A DNA stretch of 64,000 nucleotides from Plazaster borealis. Taxonomy: Eukaryota; Echinodermata; Asteroidea; Forcipulatida; Labidiasteridae. The stretch spans positions 5,333,501 to 5,397,500 of the forward strand of contig CM037473.1 in NCBI GenBank assembly GCA_021014325.1, in the 5' to 3' direction. The notes below the pieces were generated by a model that had not been told where the DNA came from, did no database searches, and saw nothing but the letters and a program-made list of their open reading frames with translations. Made by a program: the position numbers and the translations under genes. Below are positions 43,601-51,839 of the stretch, piece by piece. Each line of letters opens with the position of its first letter. Position 1 is the stretch's first letter.

Positions 43601-46600
43601 AATACAGTTACTGTAACCTGTTCTCTCCACTGGTTTAATTTTACCCTTCTTTCTCTCAATAAGTTGTATAAAAATCAACCCGTCAATAACCTATTCCTTT
43701 TGCAGAGGATTTAATAACACGCTCTCTCCGCAGGTTCCTCTTGCCTATTTTTATTTTCTTACATATCGTCCTATACATGTACATTGATTCTGTTCTTCTA
43801 TTACCTTTCTTTTCACAGAATCATCTTGTTGTTTACTAAACTCTCTTCACTAGTTATTTTTTCCTGCCCCCCCCTATATTGTTAGTTGCATTATCCTGCT
43901 GCAGTTTGCCCTCTAACCCTACCCTTTCATGCTTCCCGCAATGTAATATACCTAGAATACAGTTACGACCTTTATGCTCCAGTAATACATCCTTTCACAC
44001 TGACCATCCTTTGTCCTCACTACTTTACTCTGATTGGTTCTTTCTTAACCACCCCATTAATTGTAAATTAATAACTTTGATGGGCTATTACCGGCATTTT
44101 TCTAGATACCTTCCCTTAATCCTTTGCTCCTCTTTTTGTTATAAATGGATGTTTGTGTGTGTTGTGCTTGTTTATGCCTCTGACGGAGGTCCGGTTTGGA
44201 TCGAAAGCTAAGGCCAAAATCTGGGGAGATTACAAACAATGGGGTGGCTAAGAACCAATCAGAGTAAAGTAGTGAGGACATAAGGATGGTCAATGTGAAA
44301 GGGTGGATCACTGAACCATAAAGGTGGTAACTGCGGGAAGCATGAAAGGACAGGATTGGGGAGAAAAGCTGCATCGGGATAATGCAACTAACAATATGGT
44401 TAAGGAGGGTTAGGGTTAACTAACAATAAATAGTGAATCAAAAGAGTTTAGTGAATGTACAGACCTCAAGAAATTGAAAATAGGCAGAGGAATCCTGATT
44501 TTACACACAAAAAAACTTATTGAGAGAAAGAAGGGTAAAAATAAACCAGTGGAGAAAGCAGGTTATTTACAGTGTAACTGTATATATATTTGGAATGTTC
44601 AATATTATTCATTGTTTGTCGGTGATGCCGCCTCTAATCCTGTTCAACTTGACTTTTCTGTTCCACAGGGTTCAGTTCTTGGCCCTCAGTTGTTTTCATT
44701 ATACATTCTTCCTCTTAAGGAAATAATTCAGAGTCACACTCTCCAATATCACTCGTATGCTGACGACTTGCAATTGTATGTCTCCTTTAATCCATCGCAA
44801 CAACATGCTGAATCTGGTATTGCTCGCATTGAGGCCTGTATCCGTGAAATTCGTCAGTGGTTGAACAACAACTTCCTGAAAATTAATGACAGCAAAACTG
44901 AAATCATGTTGATAGGCTCTCCACCACAACTTTCCAAAGTCTCTATTCCGTATATTTCTGTAGGTGACTCTCGAATCCAGCCAGTCAAACACGCCCGTAA
45001 CCTTGGTGTTGTTTTTGACTCTTCAATGTCTTTCAAGAATCACATTTCCCACACAGTTCGTTCTGCCTCATTTCATATCCGCAACATAGGAAAGATCCGA
45101 AAACATCTTGACAGAACTTCAACAGAACAGCTTGTCCACTCATTTGTTACGTCTCGTCTTGACATGGGAAATCCACTTTTCTTTGGCCTTCCAGATGTCC
45201 GACTTTCTCGTCTTCAACGCCTACAAAATACTGCTGCTCGTGTGGTCACTTTAACGAAAAAACACTCTCATATAACACCTGTCCTTCTAAATCTACACTG
45301 GCTCCCAATATCATCCAGAATCATATACAAGCTGATGCTAATTGTTTTCAAAGCACTCAATGGGCAAGCTCCAACGTACATCCTGGACATGCTCAGCATC
45401 TATAAACCATCTCGCAACCTTCGATCGGGAAATAAATATCTTCTTCAAGAAGTCAAATCTCATCGAACCTGGGGGGACAGATCATTCTCCGTTGCAGCAC
45501 CACATCTCTGGAATCAGCTTCCCCTTCACATTAAAACCTCCAATACTATTCACTCATTCAAAAAGTCTCTCAAAACTCACCTCATGTCAAAAGCATTTAG
45601 TTCCTCCTAACTGTTTTTTCTGTTGGTCCCTTCCCCTTTTTTGTTTTTGTTTCGCTTCCTTTGTCTCAGCGCCTTGAGCACCTTTTGGTTGATATGTGCG
45701 CTTTATAAGACTTCGTTATTATTATTATTATTATTACAACAAATTGCAACATTGTCTAACTTCTAAAAGCTATTATCTTGAACTTGGGTAATAATAAGCA
45801 ACTAAATTGGATTGCTTAAATTTTCAAGAAATTATTAAAGAATGTTTATTCCAACTGATTTCTTATAGAATGCGATGTTATTGAGATACCTGGTAACTCT
45901 AGACCACGTGAGTATCATCACAAATTCGTGTTCCCGAGACTCGACTCAAGCACCAAATTCAGACTGGACTTTGCAGCTAAAGGGAAAAACGACGCCCTTT
46001 TAGCTCTTTCTGAACAGGAAAATGAAGATAATATTTATGAAATATGTAAGTTTTAATGCCAAAGTCGATGGCCACCTATATTTAATAGTCTAGAAGTTGG
46101 AAATGTTCACACAAAAAGTATATAGAGAAAGTATATAATATCTAATTATCATTTTTTTTAAAACTCTTAATATAGAGTTTGTATACCACTCCTCCACATA
46201 AGTACGTCCGTCTGAATTATAGTATACAAGTCGAGAAATTAGCATTACCCCCCCCTCTCCCCATCGCGACCCATGACCCATATGGCTTCTTGCGTTGATG
46301 TCACAGGCTGCTACAGTCTGTCCATTTAGGGAGTCAAATGCATGTAAACAATAATATCTTCAAGCAGGCCTGAATATTCGACTCTGATTGGTCGATCCAT
46401 AGAAACAAGGAGTGTGATATAAACTTTTACATAACACCCAAGCAGATTCTTGCCATTTGATTGGAGGATTGTCCGTCACGTGATAGCAAATAAACGTACC
46501 ATTGCACGCTACGTCATTCACCGTGCGTTTTTCGTTCCATTCAGCGTGCATTTTTCGTTCCATCCGATTCGTTCTATTGCACGGTGCGTACCACATCATC

Positions 46601-48548
46601 GCGTGCGCGTGTCTTTGATAATGCAGCAGTACAGTTACTGCAAGGCACATACTACATTACGGCGCCCGCGTGTCTCAAAATAGCAGTACAGAACGCACTT
46701 AGTCACTGTTGAATCCAAACAAGCAGAACCAAAAGAAATGGGTCTAAAGCAAGGTCTAAAGTCATAATTAAATATTGTAGGCCTACGCTTGGTTTGTTTT
46801 GAAAGTTGTATCCTCCAATCAAAATGACAAAGATCTACTCCGCCTCGTTGAAAAGAACATTCCATCTTTCAACTCATGAAAATATTCGCACCATTGCACT
46901 CATAAACATTCATTATTTGTATATTATAACCATTGATCTCTAATTATAACACACCTCTTCCTTGTTCTGTATTCTGGTTGGCTGAAACACTGTCACGTGG
47001 GGTGAACTAATATAGTCTAGTGATCGCGCGCGCGTGTTTTGCGGGAATAGTGCCCGCCGCCGGGCACTAGTCTTTGAAAATTGAAACGCGGGGTCGTCAC
47101 ACCATTCTGCACGCAAGGCAAACATATGAAGCTTCGTGCCGGAGCATATTTATTTGCAACAAAATTGACTCATTTTTACACATTTTTAAAACAAGATGGG
47201 AAAGTAATCTAAATAAAATCCTAAGGTTCAAATACAACAATGGTGAACTATTGCGCAGTTATAGGTTGCCAGAACGCCAGACGCAAAGATGTTCAGAAAA
47301 TTGGAATTTCCATTCTCCAAGTAAGTGTTTTAGTCTGTATTGTATATCTGCTTAACGTTATACTTTGACTATGATTAACACTAGTCTTTTGTCTTCTTGC
47401 CGGATCTGTTTGATCACTGTAAGATCCTAATCGCATACAATATCTTAAATGGAATAGATTCCTCCGCATGTGTATTTTATCCAGCAAACTCCTCTGTTTT
47501 AAGGAGGTGATCATCAGACGTTACGTAAACCTTACAATGGATAGGCCTAGACTTTTTGTTTTAGGTTTCATGTACGTTTATGCGTGCGCGTGCGTGTTTT
47601 CACCTGTGAACCGTCTAGAGCGTCTACACTGCGTGCCGCATCGTGGATCATCGAACGTGTACAAACGCGCCCGACGTGTCCTATCCAGTCAATATAATAG
47701 AGATCAATGGTTCTAACTGCACACCAAGTTTGCTTGAAGATAAATACGTTATCACACGCGCGCTCGTGGAATACGGAAAAATATAGCGCGTCTGCGTCCC
47801 ATATCCAACTCGGCCTTCGGCCTCGGTGGATATGGGACGCAGAAGCGCTATATTTTTTCCGTATTCCACTCGCGCTCGTGTGATTTGGTATGCATCTAAC
47901 TGCGCTCGCGTTGCGCCTAAAATGCGCACAACACATCGAAGCAGTATACGGGTGTTGTTAAGAAGGACGTCATAATCAACGCATGATCACGCAGCGATCC
48001 AGTCGTAGCCGTATCTGATAATTCGGAAACGGAACTAACACACGGCGGGTTGGATAACTGGCACGTGTGTGAACAAATCTCTGACAAAGCATCCGCAGTT
48101 TTTCGTTGCTTTAACTAACAATAAATATTGATGAAATTAATTTCACAGAATGGTTGGATGATGAGTGAAAAATGTAAAATTAAAGGAGACTCAAAGATAC
48201 CTTTTAGCCGATTGCAGTATTTTGCTCTTAATCATTGTTCTGCATTGTTACCATCCAGGTATCGGTGGTTGGGGAAACACCAAGTCATGTATCCGTTGTG
48301 ACAGATTGTGCTCTGACTATAAGCCGGATTATGTGCATGCTTCAATTAACGGCCTCTTGGACGAGTTTGAGTATCGTCGGTTCTGGGTGAGCTACGACAA
48401 CGGGACCATACAGGTGGGCAAAGGGGGTAAGGTCGACCCATTTATGGAATGGTATGATGAGACCCATAGGGTGCAGGTCAATTATGTCGGTATAGCTACG
48501 TGGAATGCACCTGTAAGCTGGATCTTTTATACTTATTGCTATGAATGA
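31702..48548 (+). CDS. Secreted PAN/apple plus FAMeT-like domain protein (3 coding exons)
   Basis: Coding exons 31702-32068, 45869-46045 and 48259-48548 (834 nt, 277 residues); all junctions are GT/AG and phase 1. Residues 1-18 are a signal peptide (MVCLIWALALLSAVIYG). Residues ~50-117 form a PAN/apple domain: five Cys (71, 75, 81, 93, 113), the CKSFNYW motif and CELN. Residues ~123-270 form a Methyltransf_FA (farnesoic acid O-methyltransferase-like) domain, with KFRLDFAAKGKNDALLAL, YEI-C-IGGWGNTKS, FWVSYDNGTIQVG, NYVGIATW. The name is historical: the domain has no known SAM-binding motif, and its real role, probably sugar or matrix binding outside the cell, is inferred. The Met at 31579 is less likely, because a pyrimidine-rich tract and CAG acceptor end at 31694. 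A possible poly(A) signal AATAAA lies at 48697-48702. Intron 1 is 13.8 kb of repeats. Confidence 0.85.
32385..34377 (+). repeat. Left arm of a giant inverted repeat: ~150-bp satellite units
   Basis: About 13 units spaced 105-154 bp, mostly ~150. Each has CTTCCGGTTTGAACCGGAAG (9-bp arms, 2-bp centre), then TCAAGGTCAAATGGGGTCAC, a T-rich part, and TACTTTCCCAATGATGTATA followed by GATTGTAAAAATCCA. The left edge AACTAGAGATTCAGT matches, inverted, the right edge ACTGAATCCCTAGTT at about 37590-37605. It is cut on the right by a LINE at 34378. Confidence 0.9.
34378..35558 (+). mobile_element. CR1-like LINE, 3' half, frameshifted
   Basis: Encodes reverse-transcriptase motifs VPQGSVLGPQ (block 4) and YADDTQLYITF (block 5, catalytic YADD), then LKLNDDKTEFLLFGS, LQRLKNTAARILTLSRKSC and QLHWLPISQRT, split over frames 34464-34937, 34870-35181 and later. 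The 3' end reads GCGCATTACAAGTCTTATTA, matching the tail of the LINE at 44604. Frameshifts near 34580, 34850 and 35170 show it is dead. It lies between the satellite arm and the hairpin array. Confidence 0.88.
35559..36035. repeat. Array of nine 31-nt hairpins
   Basis: Nine copies of AGGTGTTCGTGC, a 7-nt loop (AATACAA or AATATGA) and GCACGAACACCT. They start at about 35559, 35611, 35664, 35713, 35771, 35823, 35877, 35928 and 35985. Spacers are T-rich and related to each other (TTGTTTTTGTTCTGTTTT). Stems vary slightly in copies 3 to 5. A 173-codon open frame runs across the array but is pure repeat. Confidence 0.93.
36036..36490 (+). repeat. Module with CTT tract and GACGTCATCA words, copy 1
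   Basis: Begins with a (TTC)-rich tract and GGAACTCTT, then TAACTCAAGA, GAACCTCAATATGAAGAC, TGACGTCATGATGACGTGAT, and CTTCCGGTCATACCGGAAG. Related to 37605-38100 (same direction) and 38500-38990 (inverted). Confidence 0.75.
36500..37605 (-). repeat. Right arm of the giant inverted repeat: satellite units, inverted
   Basis: Seven units in the opposite orientation to 32385-34377, reading TGACCCCATTTGACCTTGAC and TTCCGGTTCAAACCGGAAG. The outer edge (37540-37605: ATTTGATGACATCACTCATG, GAACACCTTGTTTTTG, ACTGAATCCCTAGTT) pairs with 32385-32450. This gives terminal inverted repeats for a ~5.2-kb structure. Confidence 0.88.
37606..38990. repeat. Large palindromic module (copies 2 and 3, inverted)
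   Basis: The left arm (37606-38270) begins with a (CTT)n tract of about 65 bp and carries GAACCTCAATATGAAAATGA, AGCTATGATGTTCATAATTG, GACTGGGGCTACATTTCAAA, CATGCCCCTAGGT and GATGACGTCATCAGGTATT. The right arm (38395-38990) is its complement in reverse order, with a centre near 38330. The arms also contain diverged satellite units. About 85-90 percent matched by eye. Confidence 0.8.
38991..39310. other. Nothing recognised
   Basis: AT-rich linker between the palindromic module and the second hairpin cluster. Confidence 0.4.
40080..40475 (+). mobile_element. Probable retroelement 3' tail inside the 39569-41324 element
   Basis: Ends CCCTGGACGAAGAATTATGT, then TTTAAAATAAATAAATAAAT, a typical non-LTR or SINE tail with (AAAT)n. 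It is preceded by a GC-rich part (GAACCCGGGCGCGGCCCCTG). No coding remains. A family A-like fragment follows at 40500-40650. Confidence 0.5.
41168..41272. repeat. 13-bp minisatellite GGGTTGGTAGCTC
   Basis: Five exact copies, then three variants (GTGGGTAGCTC, GGGTGGGTAGC). It lies just inside the right end of the 39569-41324 element, a common position for tandem repeats in DNA transposons. Confidence 0.9.
41395..42940 (-). mobile_element. LINE 5' half (AP endonuclease), minus strand, truncated
   Basis: The minus strand encodes, in pieces, an apurinic/apyrimidinic-type endonuclease: LNVCLFNARFVCNKITDLHE and LLALTETWIKS (42791-42279), then ISDHSLITRNL (42112-41777, with the SDH motif), then a linker INEAKSNYYQNLRDENRGDC (41696-41433). 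The reverse transcriptase is missing: sequence stops at about 41395, where the second hairpin cluster ends. Frameshifts separate the pieces. A CR1/L2-type element by motif style. It could once have been one element with RT sequence elsewhere, but the two LINE 3' halves nearby lie on the plus strand. Confidence 0.82.
43110..43547 (+). pseudogene. Penelope-like element, GIY-YIG endonuclease end (frameshifted)
   Basis: Encodes a CARSKCKTCLYIK zinc-finger-like linker, then NVVYVISCKRCGLQYVGETK (GIY-YIG core) with RFANHVSSIK. A frameshift near 43385 moves the frame, after which IHFNSPNHNVKDV, LRESHWIHQL and FGLDINTGVK run to TAA at 43545-43547. The order (Cys linker, GIY-YIG, Arg, His, then a C-terminal Asn) is that of the endonuclease end of Penelope-like retroelements. 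No reverse transcriptase remains upstream, so it is a 5'-truncated, inactive copy. Confidence 0.85.
43590..44600. mobile_element. Inverted tail (pLTR-like) of the Penelope-like element
   Basis: 43590-44067 pairs with 44235-44600 in inverse: for example CTCTGATTGGTTCTTTCTTA against the complement of TAAGAACCAATCAGAG, and ACAGTTACTGTAACCTG...CTCCACTGGTTT against AAACCAGTGGAG...CAGGTTATTTACAGTGTAAC. The right arm has lost about 100-150 bp. Between the arms, 44176-44214 carries a hammerhead-ribozyme-like motif. Tail-to-tail copies are typical of this retroelement class. Confidence 0.7.
44176..44214 (+). ncRNA. Hammerhead-ribozyme-like motif
   Basis: CTGACGGA is followed by stem GGTCC, loop GGTTT and stem partner GGATC (five pairs, one G-U), then GAAAG. 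The flanks GCCT and AGGC can pair. The expected core is CTGANGA, stem II, GAAA; here the conserved A after G is replaced by G, so activity is doubtful. Such motifs are known in Penelope-like element tails. Confidence 0.45.
44604..45738 (+). mobile_element. CR1-like LINE, 3' half with intact frame to the stop
   Basis: The open frame runs to 45610 and encodes VPQGSVLGPQLFSLYILPL (RT block 4), YADDLQLYVSFNPSQ (catalytic YADD), FLKINDSKTEIMLIGSP, RLQRLQNTAARVVTL, LHWLPISSRIIYKLMLIVFK and the C-terminal GDRSFSVAAPHLWNQLPLHI. It is 5'-truncated inside the RT fingers, so not active. The 3' untranslated part ends TGCGCTTTATAAGACTTCG and (TTA)n to 45738. It abuts the Penelope-like tail. The absence of stops suggests a younger copy than 34378-35558. 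It ends 130 bp before the FAMeT exon. Confidence 0.92.
45869..46045 (+). CDS. PAN-FAMeT gene, coding exon 2 (first half of the FAMeT domain)
   Basis: 177 nt with acceptor TCTTATAG and donor GTAAGT, phase 1 at both ends. Encodes ECDVIEIPGNSRPREYHHKF, RLDFAAKGKNDALLALSEQ and NIYEI, the beta-strands before the GGWGNTKS motif. Confidence 0.87.
46375..46880. mobile_element. Loose inverted-repeat element (intron 2)
   Basis: TTGCCATTTGATTGGAGGA at about 46450 is complementary to TCCTCCAATCAAAATGACAA at about 46811. Between them are repeats of CGTGCGTTTTTCGTTCCATT and two copies of TAGCAGTACAG-like sequence. Ends are not sharp. Confidence 0.45.
47240..47320 (+). CDS. First exon of a THAP zinc-finger gene (partial)
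   Basis: ATG at 47240 opens 27 codons, MVNYCAVIGCQNARRKDV then QKIGISILQ, ending exactly at a GTAAGT donor (47321, phase 0). MVNYC-x4-C with GCQNA is the start of a THAP domain (C2CH zinc finger, DNA binding); the expected later Trp, CxxH and AVPTIF parts would be in following exons, which I could not find before 48258. The upstream 200 bp are CpG-rich, as in a promoter. It lies in intron 2 of the PAN-FAMeT gene. THAP domains also start P-element-type transposases, so it may be transposon-derived. Confidence 0.6.
47321..47750. other. Intron 2 of the PAN-FAMeT gene; nothing recognised
   Basis: No further THAP exon with a matching acceptor was found. Some CpG-rich stretches (47580-47690). Confidence 0.4.
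47751..47884. mobile_element. 134-bp foldback (hairpin) element
   Basis: Near-perfect palindrome from ATCACACGCGCGCTCGTGGA to its complement. Each arm holds GAATACGGAAAAATATAGCG and GCGTCCCATATCCA; the tip is GGCCTTCGGCC. No coding. A hairpin-type non-autonomous element. Confidence 0.85.
48259..48548 (+). CDS. PAN-FAMeT gene, last coding exon
   Basis: 290 nt with acceptor CATCCAG, phase 1, stop TGA at 48546-48548. Encodes IGGWGNTKSCIRCDRLC, FRRFWVSYDNG-type sequence (here YRRFWVSYDNGTIQVG), DPFMEWYDE and VNYVGIATWNAPVSW, the diagnostic C-terminal half of the FAMeT domain. An AATAAA follows at 48697. Confidence 0.9.
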
Positions 48549-48699
48549 ATACAATAGCAAAACATTACCACGATTCACTTTGTGTGCCTTCAAAAAGAGA
48601 TATAAGAAATATAAAAGAAATTTGGAATGGCTCAGACCAATTGATGCACAGTAGGCCTATATTTGGGGTTTTCGTTGTCAAAACTAGTTATCAAGTAAT

Positions 48700-49085
48700 A
48701 AAACATAAGGGAAACTGACTGGGAGAATTTTTCATAATTTGGGGTTGAACAAAGATTAATTGACTGGAGCGGGATTTAAACCAACGACCTCCAGATTAAC
48801 GTGCCAGCGCAACTGAGCTATCTAGCCCTATATTGGTCTTCGCCCTTTTTTGTCAATATCTTTGTTCGGGGGTGCCAGTCAGAGGCCATACAACCGTTAG
48901 CTGCCGTGCAGCCAGGGATCACACCCGAGTTTACGGTGCAACCTGGGAAGCGGCAGCCAGGGATCACTTGAAGGGGATGCAACTTTTTTTAAATTAAACC
49001 ACATGGGAAACTGACTGCGCGGAATTTTACATAATTTTGGGTTTGAACAAAGAAAAATTTACTCAGAGGGATTTGTAAATTAATA
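48700..49085 (-). mobile_element. tRNA-derived SINE, third family, minus strand, with a repeated 3' part
   Basis: On the minus strand, GCTAGATAGCTCAGTTG (box A) and GGTTTAAATCCCGCTCC (box B) lie at about 48829-48762. The adjoining block GGGAAACTGACTG...GGTTGAACAAAG occurs at 48710 and again at about 49007, enclosing AGCCAGGGATCAC twice. Not a functional tRNA. Confidence 0.65.
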
Positions 49086-49119
49086 TTCGCCCCCCTCCCC
49101 CCAAAAAATAAAAAAATAG

Positions 49120-49150
<31 letters not shown>

Positions 49151-49190
49151 AAAATAGATAAAATAATAATAATATATATAATATGTATGC
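49085..49190. repeat. Low-complexity (AAT)n tract
   Basis: C-run, A-run, then (AAT) repeated about ten times with AATAAT/ATAAAAT variants to 49185. Confidence 0.9.
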
Positions 49191-49865
49191 TTACTAATTA
49201 AAATGCTCATCCAACTAACCAGTCCTCCAGAGAAATATCCTTTCCCACGAAATTTGCTAATTACATTCACACATGCGTACAGACACTATTGAATTGAGTT
49301 ATGCAATAGACCCCTTGCATATGACGTCACACGCTCAAAGCCAAAAAGCGCCCTCAGAGAGGCCAAAGGATGCAAATCATCGGACTATAGCTGTCCTTTG
49401 TGCGTAAAAACGTGCGCGTGACCTCAGCCTCCCTGTAGCGTTTCGGTCAGTCTCTGGTAATTTTTTGTCGTTTTCTTTCTTCAAAATATTTTCTCGATGT
49501 TGTTTTAAGTGTTTTAAGTGATTCATTACACATTAAAGATCAAATCCGTGTTCTTAGAATGTGTGTCATGATTTTTGAAAGTGGTAAAATGCGACAGGGT
49601 TGAATGCGACAGGGGCAAACATTTAGAATTTCCGAAATGTTAATGTTAGAAATGGAATCCGTATTTTTCCACCGCCTGTTTTTCGCCATGATTTTGCCAT
49701 GGTGCCCCAACCCTACACCCACGAGTGAAAAGGGATAAAATCTTCTGAGTCCAAAATATTCCTCATTGTCAAAATATCTTCAGATCATGTTTCGGAAACG
49801 TTTAAATTTCTTCCATAAACATTACCCTTGTCGATATCGATATTTCAAATCTACATTTTGCTTGG
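49191..49865. other. Nothing recognised
   Basis: No gene-like frame or clear repeat. Confidence 0.4.
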
Positions 49866-50042
49866 TCGACCGGGTGGTGGTGGTGTTGTTGTTGGTGTTG
49901 GTGATGTTGGTGGTGGAGCTGGTGGTTGGGGGGGGGGGGACACATGCGGCCGTGGTTTTCCTTCTTTTTTTTCTCCATTTTTTTGAGGGGACGTTTTTTC
50001 TTTCTTGGGGGTGGCACTAGGGGCAATGGGGCGGGGGGAGGT
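49866..50042. repeat. GGT/GTT-rich and G-run low-complexity region
   Basis: (GGT) and (GTT) repeats from 49873, a 12-G run at about 49928, and G-rich sequence to 50040. Both strands have open frames of simple composition (Pro/His-rich on the minus strand), not called genes. Confidence 0.85.
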
Positions 50043-51515
50043 TCGTCGTGAGCAATTTGTAAATTCTGGGAATGCATGGACCAAATCCCTAAACCATATT
50101 TTTCAGCGTTTTACAGCACACTTACTCTGCGCTTAAAAACAATAGTCGAAACGATGATGAGAGGAATATCACAAAACTTGCGTTGAAATTTGAGAATTTG
50201 TCACGTTTAGACTGACACCCGGATGCTGATAATTATTTGATATTTTGGAGCTGTGATAACCTTGGACTTTGCAGTAAAACTTAAATTACAGATAACAAAT
50301 AAAAAAACTAAAATAAAAACAATCAAAATAGGTAAATAAAGAATTATGTGATACTCAAGTCCGCCCATACAAAATGGTGGTCAACGTTTCTAAATAACAT
50401 GAAGGTCTAATAGTCGACATACAACACCTTATCAAATGTCTTTGTGAATCTGCGATCGTTAGGCCTAACTAAATAGTGATGATCATACTAAAAAGGGCAT
50501 GATTGTTTTGTTTTTTCGAGACTCGATTAGTTTTATTGGTTCAAAAACAAGATTGCTATGACATGACGTGATATTTTTAAAGGAAGTATTTCCGTGAGCG
50601 AAGACGGGTTGATATGTTAACTTGTCAATAGCATGTGTCTTTTGTCATTTTCTTGACGAGACTTCTCACTCTGACTGGCTATCATCCTTCTTTGCTAAGC
50701 AGTATTTTCTGCTAAACAGCTTTATGAAATTGGGCCCTGGCTGCGTTTGTTTGTGTATACCGATGGATTTTTTTTTGGCAGGAAAGTCAGGTTTTTTTCC
50801 TGCCCTAAAGTCCCCGTGAATCATGTTCATCCGATGAGAAAAGGGCAGGGCTTTGGGTTGGGCGGGGAATGTATAGCATTAATTTGTTTAAATCGAGTTC
50901 TGCATTCCGAAACATTCCCTACTGATTTTACGAACGTAACTTTGCACTAATTGTACTACCAGATTGAAGAACAAGGCAGTAACAGACTGCAAGCACAGTC
51001 GAGATTTGTTTTACCCCGTGCGAGTATCAATAATTAATCAACAACAACAAAACTGAAAAAGTTCTCTCATGAGTTTTGATCGTGAGTGTTTACTCTTGGG
51101 CAACTCTTGAATATGCGTGGTGAAGTTTTTAGTCTCAGTTCCTATTAGCGCATGTGCAATGCACGTATTGGTTTTTGGGGAGGGGGATATACTTTTCTCC
51201 GTGTGTATACTTTGCGTCTCGTGATGTGACTCCGCATTGTACAGAAACATGCTCGCGCAAATTAACGATTCCACCTCAAAGGAACGCACGTACCTCCCAC
51301 ACTGCGTTCTAATTCAAATGGCTTCGCCACAACATTTTTTTTGAGTCAGTGGTAGGTGATTATTGCTGTTAGCAAATAATGAATGCTTTAGATCAACTGG
51401 TTGGTTTACGAGAGTATCAATTGCATCTTTCTTTTTAAAACTTCACTCGAGGTTTTAGTTTAATAGCTAATTGTGAATATTAATTAATGGTTATTGCAAG
51501 TATCGAAAAATCGAT
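50043..51515. other. Nothing recognised except a family A end
   Basis: At 50692-50738, TTTGCTAAGCAGTATTTTCT and AACAGCTTTATGAAATTGGG are a family A right end. The remainder has no gene-like feature. Confidence 0.45.
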
Positions 51516-51839
51516 GATTTTTGTCAAAGGGAAGGTATCCAATTCTATTTTATTAGCTCAACTGTCATTACACTTTTTCGAACAGTTTGTGCTGATTTTA
51601 GAGAAGCACATATACATACAAATTTAACCAATTTACCAATTTACTTTGTAGAAAGTTTGGTAATAATGTTGGTCATTTTTGAATAGGGGCGTCTAACAAA
51701 GAGCCGTTGCATGGCGACCTGCATGTGGTATTTTAACAGTGTTAACTACTTTCGTGTGAAAGTTCGACACTAATTCCCACTATTTGACAATGATACGATA
51801 CCTTCCCTTTCAAATAAACATTTGTTTATCATTTTAATT

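Noticed and set aside
49802..50084. Pro/His-rich open frames
   Set aside because: Low-complexity GGT and G-run tract; simple composition on both strands.
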